Shown here one piece after another: positions 1 to 8,116 of a stretch of 64,000 bases of DNA. Below the pieces are notes generated by a model. That model was not told the origin of the DNA, ran no database searches, and saw only the letters and a program-made list of their open reading frames with translations. A program made the position numbers and the translations under genes. The first letter of the stretch is position 1. Every line of letters begins with the position of its first letter. Source of the DNA: Enterococcus mundtii (GTDB taxonomy: Bacteria > Bacillota > Bacilli > Lactobacillales > Enterococcaceae). The DNA is taken from assembly GCF_003957375.1 (NCBI RefSeq), contig NZ_CP025473.1, positions 1,265,501 to 1,329,500 on the forward strand, in the 5' to 3' direction.

Positions 1-179
1 AGACCTTTTTAAAGAGGAGAGCATATGCTAATACAAGCAGGCTTTTTTTAGTATACATATATTCCGAAAAGTGAAAAATAAATATAAAAACCACTAAAAC
101 ATTTTAAAAAAATTCAAATAATCCTTTCTTGCTTCAATTCTTGTTTTTACGTATACTAATTTTAAAGAGAGGGATAATA

Positions 180-884
180 ATGTTGAATTTAGAAAACTAT
201 TTAAAAGCTGGTCAAACGATCGTTTCCAATCTTTTGCTGAAAAATTATCATCGTATCGGCCTACAAGCAGATGAATTTTTATTTATATTACAGTTGCATA
301 TGGCACAATCAGAAGGAGATTCATTCCCGGATCTGATGAATATTTCCCAGAATATGGGTGTCAAGCAAGAAAAAGTTTTTCAAATTTTGAATCGATTGGT
401 CAGTGGTCATTTCATAGCAATCGAAACTACACTTATTGATGGACGTAAAGCGGATCGCTATGATTTGACACCAACTTATGTGCATTTAGAAAGATTATTA
501 GAAAAAGACTCTCTAAAGCAAGAAGAAGAAGTCCAAGAAAAAACGACACGTTCAGTCTATCAATTATTTGAACAAGAGTTTGGACGTCCGTTATCCTCTA
601 TTGAATTTCAACGGATCGGACAGTGGTTGGAAGAGGACCATTATCATCCTGAGATTTTGAAACTAGCTTTACGGGAGGCTGTATTGAACCAAGCGTATAG
701 TTTCAATTATATCGACCGTATCTTATTATCTTGGGAACGGAAAAATTTAAAAACCAAACAGCAAGTAGAAGAAGATCAAAAACGCAGAAAGCAGCAACTG
801 CTTCAAAAAGAAATCGACCAGCCAGTCCAACAAGAAGAGTTGCCAAAAGTATCATTAAAGAATTGGCTGGAAGAATGGGAGTAA
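180..884 (+). CDS. dnaD: DnaD replication initiation/primosome protein
   Basis: DnaD helps remodel origin DNA and load the helicase with DnaB/DnaI in Firmicutes. The 234-residue product has the family layout: an N-terminal winged-helix half (about 1-100) and a C-terminal DnaD domain carrying the FNYIDRILLSWERKN motif, which matches the conserved YxxxIxxxW-type signature that binds DNA. The frame is open upstream to a TTG at 129, but the ATG at 180 is chosen because AGAGAGGG sits just before it and the N-terminus (MLNLENYLKAG) resembles family members. The stop is 1 nt before nth, the same pairing as in Bacillus, so the two are probably co-transcribed. Confidence 0.93.
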   Translation: MLNLENYLKAGQTIVSNLLLKNYHRIGLQADEFLFILQLHMAQSEGDSFPDLMNISQNMGVKQEKVFQILNRLVSGHFIAIETTLIDGRKADRYDLTPTYVHLERLLEKDSLKQEEEVQEKTTRSVYQLFEQEFGRPLSSIEFQRIGQWLEEDHYHPEILKLALREAVLNQAYSFNYIDRILLSWERKNLKTKQQVEEDQKRRKQQLLQKEIDQPVQQEELPKVSLKNWLEEWE

Positions 885-885
885 T

Positions 886-1551
886 ATGTTAGGTAAACAA
901 CGTACAATGGAAGCTTTTGAGAAAATGTATGAGATGTTTCCAGAAGCGCATGGAGAATTACAACATAAGAATCCTTATGAATTATTGATTGCAGTCATTT
1001 TAAGTGCACAAGCGACAGATGTTTCGGTCAATAAGGCAACACCTGCTCTATTTGAAGCTTTTCCAACTCCTGAGGCGTTAGCTAAAGCCCCACTAGAAGA
1101 GATCATTCCTAAAATAAAAACAATTGGATTGTATCGGAATAAAGCGAAAAACATTAAAGCATGCGCGCAACAGCTGATTGATCATTTTGGAGGACAGGTC
1201 CCTCAGACAAGAGAAGAGTTGGTCTCGTTACCTGGTGTGGGTAGAAAAACAGCAAATGTGGTGCTTGGGGATGCATTTGGGGTGCCAGCCATAGCAGTTG
1301 ATACTCACGTAGAACGTGTGACGAAACGACTAAGGATCTGTAAATTGGATGCGTCAGTACAAGAAGTTGAACAAACATTGATGAAAAAGGTGCCAGAAAG
1401 TTTATGGGTAAAAACGCATCATACATTGATTTTCTTTGGACGGTATCATTGTACTGCTAGAAGTCCCCGTTGTGAGGTATGTCCTTTACTGGATATGTGC
1501 CAGGATGGAAAAATGCGCATGAAAAATCCTACGAACAAACGTTTAAAATAA
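886..1551 (+). CDS. nth: Endonuclease III
   Basis: Base-excision repair DNA glycosylase/AP lyase acting on oxidised pyrimidines. The 221-aa length is typical. Visible are the helix-hairpin-helix LPGVGRKTANVVLG with the catalytic Lys, the catalytic Asp in AVDTHVERV, and a C-terminal [4Fe-4S] ligand set C-x6-C-x2-C-x5-C (CTARSPRCEVCPLLDMC). It starts immediately after dnaD and is followed by a strong hairpin terminator. In Bacillus the next genes of this cluster lead to ponA and recU. Here they resume only at about 33.4 kb, so nth marks the left edge of the accessory island. Confidence 0.97.
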   Translation: MLGKQRTMEAFEKMYEMFPEAHGELQHKNPYELLIAVILSAQATDVSVNKATPALFEAFPTPEALAKAPLEEIIPKIKTIGLYRNKAKNIKACAQQLIDHFGGQVPQTREELVSLPGVGRKTANVVLGDAFGVPAIAVDTHVERVTKRLRICKLDASVQEVEQTLMKKVPESLWVKTHHTLIFFGRYHCTARSPRCEVCPLLDMCQDGKMRMKNPTNKRLK

Positions 1552-1590
1552 GAAAGAAAAGATCAGAACAGAAGTGTTTAGCATCGATTA

Positions 1591-1648
1591 ATAAGGCACT
1601 CTTCACGAAAATTGTTTTTCAAATTTTTGTGGAAAGTGCCTTATTTTT
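1591..1648 (+). terminator. Rho-independent terminator after nth
   Basis: ATAAGGCACT (1591-1600) pairs with AGTGCCTTAT (1635-1644), a further weaker stem follows inside, and ATTTTT comes after. It closes the dnaD-nth unit. Confidence 0.75.
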
Positions 1649-2008
1649 AAAGTAGTTACTTTTATTCCTACCATTCATTCGGTTTTAGAATATGCCAGCG
1701 GACGAAAATCTCGCTCCTTTTTTTTAAAGAAAAAGGGATGGAGAAAGGTTACTTGAAAGAAAGAGGATAAATAATTATTTATAACATTACAAGCAAATTT
1801 GCCAAATAATACAAACAAGAATAAACAATGATACATTATTATAAAAATTAAACAAATTAGTTATTTTATTATAATCTTTATTGGGGATATACATATTAAA
1901 ATCAAGAAATTATAACATGTTTAATTTATTTATTTTATTTAAAGTATGTTATATTTTTGATTTTTAAAAAAATTTTCTGTTAAAATTTAATTATAGAGGA
2001 GGGACTAT
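1649..2008. other. AT-rich intergenic left edge of island
   Basis: About 360 bases with no supported gene. Very A+T-rich, with poly-A/T tracts. A weak promoter-like pair TTGATT and TTAAAA with 17-nt spacing lies shortly before the lipoprotein gene at 2009. No integrase attachment repeat was recognised. Confidence 0.4.
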
Positions 2009-2584
2009 ATGATTAAAAAAACATTACTTTTATCAACTTTAGTTTTAACAATGGCTGGATGCGCTACATCTGCCCAAGGAGAAGATACAACTAGTACAAC
2101 AAATGAGACAAAGAAGGAAACGCCGGTTATTACCCTTTCGGATGTAGAAGAAGCACAACAAAAATGGGCAGAGAATATAATTGCAATTGGTGAAGCTAGT
2201 TTGGAAAGTGACGAAAAAGCCGAAGAAAAAGCGCTTGAGACACTGGAAAATCTATATGCTTACGATGACGGTCAAGTGCTCTTCAAACCAACAAAAGCTG
2301 CGGAAGTACCATTTCGTGGAACAAAAGATGAAGCACTATCTTATTTTGTTGGTGGGGACATCGCAGAAGATAGTGGATTTGCTTTAGAGCCTTGGACAGA
2401 TATCCGCTTTGATAATCACGATACAATCTTGAACGGTGATACAGCGATTTCTTCAGGTGTATATTATTTTACTTCTGGGGAAACCAACGAAGAAGTCAAG
2501 GTAGAATACACCTTTGGGTATATTATAGATGAGGATGGCGACTTAAAAATTCAGTTACATCACTCAAGTGTGCCATTCGGATAA
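2009..2584 (+). CDS. Putative lipoprotein, SnoaL/NTF2-like
   Basis: A 191-aa protein with a clear lipoprotein signal (MIKKTLLLSTLVLTMAGC, lipobox TMAGC, lipidated Cys18), then a Thr/Ser/Glu-rich linker (19-45). The remaining ~145 aa alternate a helical segment (VEEAQQKWAENIIAI...) and beta strands ending DLKIQLHHSSVPFG. This layout, with ALETLENLYAYDDGQVLFKP followed by EALSYF, resembles SnoaL/NTF2-like domain proteins; the fold is an inference. RBS GAGGAGGG precedes the ATG. It stands alone, without operon partners. Expected on the outer face of the membrane; substrate unknown. Confidence 0.75.
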   Translation: MIKKTLLLSTLVLTMAGCATSAQGEDTTSTTNETKKETPVITLSDVEEAQQKWAENIIAIGEASLESDEKAEEKALETLENLYAYDDGQVLFKPTKAAEVPFRGTKDEALSYFVGGDIAEDSGFALEPWTDIRFDNHDTILNGDTAISSGVYYFTSGETNEEVKVEYTFGYIIDEDGDLKIQLHHSSVPFG

Positions 2585-3124
2585 GAAAAGATGTATGGCT
2601 AAATCAACAAAATGACTGACTATCCTGCTTGATCTTTTAAAACTTCCATCATGTAAGATTGATACATAATGTAGGATAGTCAAACGAATCATCGAAATAA
2701 ATTATAGGCACTAAATGAAATGATTTTAAGCAATATTTGTAAAGCAATTGGAGGATCAAACGAGACAACTCGTTGGTTCTTCAGTTTTTTTGCTAGGTAT
2801 CGCATGCAAATAAATCAATAAATTTCTCTTAAATTTATTGGAATAAAATAAATTCAAGACTATAATTATTGGAATTTTAAGCAGAAATATTTTAATATTA
2901 AATTGTACTTGTTTTTTTATAATAGTTATTTTAGATTATCGCTTAAAAGTGAACGAAGGTTTACGCCGTTCTCATGTCAAATAATTACTATAAATCAACA
3001 AGTATCTTTAGTTTTCTGAATAGTAAGAATATTTTTGCTATTTAAAAATGACAGGGGAAGATTGAGGTGATGTTATACTATTTGAATTTTTACATTTCAA
3101 CTATAGATTGAGGAGAAAATAAAT
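2585..3124. other. Gene-less interval with hairpins
   Basis: 540 bases without a supported ORF. It holds a 10-bp inverted repeat (TGACTATCCT at 2617-2626, AGGATAGTCA at 2673-2682) and a terminator-like hairpin near 2749-2791. The rest is AT-rich. It is the probable regulatory region of the Mga-like gene that follows. Confidence 0.4.
2749..2791 (+). terminator. Terminator-like hairpin
   Basis: GGAGGATCAAACGAG pairs imperfectly with CTCGTTGGTTCTTC around an ACAA loop and is followed by AGTTTTTTT. It could end lipoprotein transcription. Confidence 0.55.
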
Positions 3125-3948
3125 ATGCTGCCAGATAAATTAATATTATTATTCATTACAAAAACACAATTTCAACAAATGAAGGTATTAAAAGAAATGA
3201 AATATGGAGCAGTCTCAATAAAAAAGCTGGAAGATGAAATGGATCTAACAAAAAGACAAGCAAGGAAGATACTTCAAAATTTGATGAGAGAATATGATGA
3301 AAGTGGATTCTCAAAACACACACACACCTCTTTGATTCTAGATAAAGATGAATTGCGCTGTATGCCACAACTAACCGATACGGAATATCTCGAATTGATC
3401 AATATTTTTCAAGAAAGATATTTTGCAGAGTCAAATTTGTATCAGACATTGTTATATGTGTTGGAAAAAAGGAAATTCAGTGTTTCAGATATCGCAAAAT
3501 ATCTAATCTATAGTGAGTCACATGTATACAAACTTTTAGGAAAGTTGAAAGAATTGTTTCAAATACTAAAAATTGATCTTCGTTTGATGAAGATCAATGA
3601 AACATTGATTGAGTTAACAGGTAGTGAATCTACTATACGTATGTTGCATTATCTGGGAATTGCTGTCATTTCAAAAGGAAACTATTGGTTGTTCAAAACG
3701 ATTACGCAAGAAGAAGTGATCAACTTACGTTTATCCATCAACTTTGATCATTACCAAAATTTATCTCCGCTAGGGAAAAAGCGTATCAACTATTTATTAG
3801 CGGTCAGTTTGATATCATTGAAAAACGGGTACCAAATCCAGGATCTATCCTCAGAACTCGTGGAGCTGGGAGAAACAGTCTATAAGGAGGAGATGGATGC
3901 GTGTTTAGAAAAGCTGACTGTCAAAAAGATGATAGATGGAACAAATGC

Positions 3949-3972
3949 ACGAAATGAATGTATTCATTTCGC
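3949..3972. repeat. Left 24-bp target-site duplication
   Basis: Identical to 5509-5532. The duplicated sequence is nearly all palindrome: CGAAATGAAT, a GT centre, then ATTCATTTCG. One more C on the left (3973) also matches 5533, so the duplication could be read as 25 bp. Confidence 0.85.
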
Positions 3973-5508
3973 CAGACTGTAGACAAAGTCCATTTTATGG
4001 ATGATGTCTACAGTCTTTTCTTTTATAATAGATTTATGAAAACGAATGCAAGGAGTGATAGCTATGATGTCTAAAAACAATACGAATGGTAGAAATCAAT
4101 TTGCGATGCTTACGATTGATGATCTAGTTCCTCAAGATCATCTCGTTCGAAAGATTGATGCCGCGCTTGATTTTGAATTTATTTATCCAATCGTCGAAGC
4201 CACTTACTCCGATTTAGGTCGCCCAAGTATCGATCCAGTGATTCTGATCAAATTGGTGTTTATTCAGTATTTATTCGGTATCCGTTCCATGCGACAAACC
4301 ATTAAGGAAGTCGATACCAATGTCGCTTACCGCTGGTTTTTAGGCTACTCCTTCGAGGAGAAAATCCCCCATTTCTCAACTTTTGGAAAGAATTATGTTC
4401 GCCGATTTAGAGAAACGACGGTGTTTGAGGATATTTTTGCCTACATTTTAGAACAAGCAGTTAAAGCAGGTTTTGTAACAGAGGATAATTTGTATCTGGA
4501 TTCTACCCACATCAAAGCTAACGCCAATAAACATAAGTTTACGAAAGAAATGACCCATGATGAAGCGAAAGCCTATCAGGATGAATTAGAAGATGAGATC
4601 AATCGTCAACGAATAGAGGCTGGAAAACGCCCTTTTACTTTGGACTTAGAAAAGGAAGTGAAGCTGAAAGAAAGAAAAATAAGTAAAGCTGATCCGGAAA
4701 GCGGCTACTACGTCAAAGGCGAACGAGAAAAACAATTTGCTTATTCTGCCCATACTTCATGCGACGACAATGGATTTATTCTTAGCACAATCATCACTCC
4801 TGGAAATATTCATGACAGTCAAGTCGCCTTTCAGCTCGTCAAACAATCGAAGAGACTTTTTCCTGAAATCAATTGTGTTGTCGCTGATGCTGGGTATAAG
4901 ACACCTAAGTTTGTTCACTTTTTGACTCATTTAAACCTTCGACCTTGTTTGCCTTATTCAAGGCCCAAAGGGAAAAAGGGGCTATTATCAAAAAATGAGT
5001 TTCTCTATGACGAGTATTTTGATTGTTATATTTGTCCGCAAGATCAAATGCTCGCTTTTTCAACGGTTACTCGAGAAGGGTACCGAGAATACAAATCCAA
5101 TCCAAAAGAATGTGTGAACTGTCCTCTGCTAAACCAATGTACCAAAAGTAAAAATCATCAACGAGTCATCACGAGACATGTTTGGGGAGATCTGATGGAT
5201 GAAGTGGAACATCTTCGCCTAACAGATCTGAATAAATCAATTTACAAAAAACGGAAACAAACGATTGAACGAATATTTGCGGATGCAAAAGAAAAGCATG
5301 GGATGCGTTGGACCAAGTATCGAGGCTTGGAAAAAGTCGCGACGCATACGATGCTAGTGTTTGCTGCAATGAATTTAAAGAAATTAGCCACCTGGCTATG
5401 GAAAGGCAAGGAGCCTTTATTTTTTTGTTCAAAAATTCGAAACGAAGTAGATAAAAAGCTGTTCCAAGCTCGAGTTACGAGTTTGGAACAGCTTTTGTCT
5501 ACAGTCTG
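3973..5508 (+). mobile_element. IS1182-family insertion sequence
   Basis: A 1536-bp element with perfect 15-bp terminal inverted repeats (CAGACTGTAGACAAA at 3973-3987 and TTTGTCTACAGTCTG at 5494-5508) enclosing one transposase gene. It is flanked by a 24-bp duplication of a palindrome, which fits the known habit of IS1182-family elements of entering palindromic targets with variable-length duplications. The left end also folds as a terminator-like hairpin: AGACTGTAGAC (3974-3984) with GTCTACAGTCT (4005-4015), then TTTTCTTTT. The right end holds a second hairpin: AAAAGCTGTTCCAA near 5454 with TTGGAACAGCTTTT near 5482. Both could insulate the element from read-through. Intact ends and ORF suggest a functional, recent insertion. 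Confidence 0.9.
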
Positions 5509-5509
5509 A
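4064..5509 (+). CDS. IS1182-family transposase
   Basis: A DDE transposase of 481 aa that moves the surrounding IS. The N-terminal DUF772-type region (LGRPSIDPVILIKLVFIQYL...IRSMRQTIKEV) is followed by a DDE core: Asp near 145 in LYLDSTHIKANANKHK, Asp near 274 in VVADAGYKTPKF, and Glu near 401 in TIERIFADAKEKHGMR...GLEKV. A C-rich zinc-like stretch (CYICPQDQM...CVNCPLLNQC) lies between the last two. The ATG at 4064 is chosen over the in-frame start 18 nt upstream because AAGGAG precedes it. The stop TGA uses the last two bases of the IS (5507-5508) and the first base of the target duplication (5509), so its end depends on where the element lands. Confidence 0.93.
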   Translation: MMSKNNTNGRNQFAMLTIDDLVPQDHLVRKIDAALDFEFIYPIVEATYSDLGRPSIDPVILIKLVFIQYLFGIRSMRQTIKEVDTNVAYRWFLGYSFEEKIPHFSTFGKNYVRRFRETTVFEDIFAYILEQAVKAGFVTEDNLYLDSTHIKANANKHKFTKEMTHDEAKAYQDELEDEINRQRIEAGKRPFTLDLEKEVKLKERKISKADPESGYYVKGEREKQFAYSAHTSCDDNGFILSTIITPGNIHDSQVAFQLVKQSKRLFPEINCVVADAGYKTPKFVHFLTHLNLRPCLPYSRPKGKKGLLSKNEFLYDEYFDCYICPQDQMLAFSTVTREGYREYKSNPKECVNCPLLNQCTKSKNHQRVITRHVWGDLMDEVEHLRLTDLNKSIYKKRKQTIERIFADAKEKHGMRWTKYRGLEKVATHTMLVFAAMNLKKLATWLWKGKEPLFFCSKIRNEVDKKLFQARVTSLEQLLSTV

Positions 5510-5532
5510 CGAAATGAATGTATTCATTTCGC
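5509..5532. repeat. Right 24-bp target-site duplication
   Basis: Second copy of 3949-3972. Its first base, A5509, completes the transposase stop codon. The right element boundary at 5508 is exact, because the base before the target differs on the two sides (C3948 versus G5508). Confidence 0.85.
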
Positions 5533-6439
5533 CTTTTTATCCAACTATTTTGCACAAGATTTAAATAAGAAAGAAGAAAAAGAAGAACTAGGAAGAAAGC
5601 TAGGGGGGCTAAAGAAGAATTCAATCGTTACCAAATGTAAAAAATTACTCACGTGCATGATTGATTACTTTCATATACCAGAAACAATTTTTTACCAACT
5701 ACTCTATTATTTGACAAACAAATTAGTCACTATCCACCATTTGGAATTATATAAATTTATGCCTATATACCATGATGCACTACCAACAAATCGTTATGGT
5801 TCCTATATAGAGCGTTGCATTGATAAAAACTTAAAATCTTACCAAAATGAACCTTCTTACAATCACATCAAAAATAGTTTTGTGCAAGTCATTTTAGGAA
5901 GCTTAGCCTCCAACAGTCTTAAATCTGAACATAAAGTTTATGTGGAATTTTTTAACCTTCCAGAATCTAAAAATATAGTCGAAAATGTTATTACTCATTA
6001 CTACAATAATAAACGAATAAAAATCGTAGAATCGTATGATCATGCTGATATCGTTATTTCGGACACTCATGGATACGAGGATAAAGATCTATTTTATTTT
6101 AAGCATATTTCAGATAAGGATTCATGGACAAGGCTAGGATCGTATTTTAATAAAATTATCGTAAATACGTACAAATTTTGATACCGATTGACTAAATAAC
6201 ATAATCAGATACGATAAATCGCAGTTATTCGCCAAATCTGTTTATCATCTCTTGGTTTAAATGAACAATAACTGAATAATAGTTATGTTTTTCACAATAT
6301 ATAAATACTTATATATAAATATTTTCGTTTTTTTATATGTGTTTTTGTGAATGTTTGATCAATGTTAGTATGCTGTTTTTAAATAAGTTATTATGTTATA
6401 AAAATAATGTAACAAAAAATATTGGAAGGAAGGTATGAT

Positions 6440-7792
6440 ATGAAAAAAAGATTATTGGGTAGTGTTGTTTTGGTTTTAAGTCTAGGAGGAATAATTTTTG
6501 GTGCGACAAAAGATGTTTCTGCACATGGGTATGTAAGGGAACCAATTAGTCGAGGATACCAAGGGTCATTAGATGCTCGCACCAACTGGACTGCAGCATT
6601 TCAGAAATATGGGGCAGTGATCAATGAGCCACAATCTTTAGAAGCATTGAAAGGCTTCCCAGCAGCGGGGCCAGCGGATGGACGAATTGCTTCTGCAAAT
6701 GGTGCATTAGGTTTTCAGTTAGATCAACAAACAGCAACTTTATGGACAAAGCAAGATATCAGTACTGGTCCTAATAATTTCACTTGGCATTTTACGGCAA
6801 ATCACCGAACCGCGAAATATCATTACTACATCACGAAAAATGGTTGGGATCAAAACAAACCACTTGCGAGAGAAGATCTAGAGTTATTATCGGAAATCGA
6901 TGGTGGCGGACAATCTTCTGCGAATATTAGCGCAACGCACACAGTCAATATTCCAGAAGACCGAATGGGGTATCACGTTATTTTAGCAATTTGGGATATT
7001 AGTGATACTGCGAATGCTTTTTACAATGTGATTGATGCGAATATCAAGAGTAGTGGTGCAATACCAGTCGTACCAAATAAACCAACGAATGTTAGAGCAG
7101 TGAATACGACAAAACAGTCAGTCTCACTTTCTTGGGATGCACAAGCAACTGTTGAAAAATACAATGTGTATCGTGATGGTCAACTGATTACTACAACTTC
7201 TGCGAACAACTATCAAGATAGTCAATTAACAGCGAATACCACGTATAAGTATGAAATCGAAGCAGTATCGTTTGCCGGACAAGTATCTGAAAAAAGTGAT
7301 GCGCTTCAGGTAACAACGTTAGCAGATAACGAAGTAGAAGTGCCAACAAGACCAGGCAACTTACATTCAATGGGGGAAACAGTGAACTCAATCTCATTGA
7401 TGTGGAATCCTTCGAGCCACTCTGCAGGAATCAAAACATATGAAATCTATAGAGATGGCCAATTAGTTGGTCAAACTGGGAATACAACTTATTTAGATTC
7501 TGGGTTGAATGCTGGGACTCAGTATACGTATACGATCAAAGCAGTGAGCAATGATTCTATTCGATCAGAGGCAAGCAATCGCTTAGTGATTTCAACAAAA
7601 ACAAATGAAATTGCACCACCAAATGAACATCGTCAATTTGAGTTAGGAAGTTTGTTTAATCCTGTGAGATATACTAAGGATGAAATTATTTTTCATGAGG
7701 GAAAACTTTATACGACACTAGTTACTCATGATAATCATGGGGACCCATCTTGGGCGCCAGATAGTGCCGCTAGTTTATTTAGAATTAAATAA
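6440..7792 (+). CDS. AA10 lytic polysaccharide monooxygenase, FnIII-FnIII-CBM5/12
   Basis: A secreted copper enzyme of the chitin-binding protein/GbpA type that oxidatively cleaves crystalline chitin or cellulose. Signal peptide 1-28 is cleaved before His29 (SA|HGYVREP), giving the N-terminal histidine brace. The second copper His is His122 in FTANHRTAKYHYYIT. The AA10 domain spans about 29-195, followed by two fibronectin type III modules (about 205-295 and 300-390) and a CBM5/12-like module (about 400-450, ending DPSWAPDSAASLFRIK). The ATG at 6440 follows GGAAGGAAGG and is preferred to the in-frame TTG at 6422. It lies between the broken and intact Mga-like regulators, so one of them may control it (inference). 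Could also act as a mucin/chitin adhesin. Confidence 0.93.
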   Translation: MKKRLLGSVVLVLSLGGIIFGATKDVSAHGYVREPISRGYQGSLDARTNWTAAFQKYGAVINEPQSLEALKGFPAAGPADGRIASANGALGFQLDQQTATLWTKQDISTGPNNFTWHFTANHRTAKYHYYITKNGWDQNKPLAREDLELLSEIDGGGQSSANISATHTVNIPEDRMGYHVILAIWDISDTANAFYNVIDANIKSSGAIPVVPNKPTNVRAVNTTKQSVSLSWDAQATVEKYNVYRDGQLITTTSANNYQDSQLTANTTYKYEIEAVSFAGQVSEKSDALQVTTLADNEVEVPTRPGNLHSMGETVNSISLMWNPSSHSAGIKTYEIYRDGQLVGQTGNTTYLDSGLNAGTQYTYTIKAVSNDSIRSEASNRLVISTKTNEIAPPNEHRQFELGSLFNPVRYTKDEIIFHEGKLYTTLVTHDNHGDPSWAPDSAASLFRIK

Positions 7793-8116
7793 CTTTTAAA
7801 AGTCTTTTAGTCTTTTGAATTAATTTAGGATTCCAATAGAATAACTTTTTTATAGAAAGCTTAAAATCTCAGAGGGCCATTTATTGTAAATAAATAAAAA
7901 TAGTGGGATATTGTTATTAATGACGCCTTAAAGAGGCTATACAATTTGTATAGTCTCTTTTTTATTGTTATCTCTCAAATCTAAAACCTATAAAAAAACT
8001 TTAAAAAAACTTCGTCTTCTAAAGAAATTTTTTTCTCTAAGTCGGGAAATTCAATACCTCGAAATAAAAAAACAGATTGTTTATAGTGAAGTTGTTATGT
8101 GAAAGGGGGAAGGTAA
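7793..8116. other. Intergenic with terminator
   Basis: 324 bases between the LPMO gene and the next regulator. It contains the LPMO terminator (7929-7964) and an AT-rich stretch that presumably carries the promoter of the regulator at 8117. No gene is seen. Confidence 0.45.
7929..7964 (+). terminator. Rho-independent terminator after LPMO
   Basis: AAAGAGGCTATACAA pairs with TTGTATAGTCTCTTT and is followed by further T residues. Confidence 0.75.

Larger units (their letters stand above)
3125..6181 (+). pseudogene. Mga-like regulator split by IS insertion
   Basis: The left part (3125-3973) encodes an N-terminal helix-turn-helix regulator: an Mga-type HTH around IKKLEDEMDLTKRQARKIL and a second HTH-like SVSDIAKYLIYSESHVYKLL. 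The IS at 3973-5508 interrupts it. After removing the IS and one target copy, codons ...CIHFA join directly to FLSNYFAQDLNKKEEK... at 5534 and run to the stop at 6181. Both sides are in the same frame with no stop codon, giving a ~498-aa protein, close to the 486-aa Mga-like regulator at 8117. The disruption is therefore recent. As it stands, the left ORF ends at 3982 after a short IS-encoded tail. The right part could at most give a 174-aa fragment from an ATG at 5657. Its former targets are probably the neighbouring surface genes (inference). Confidence 0.85.
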
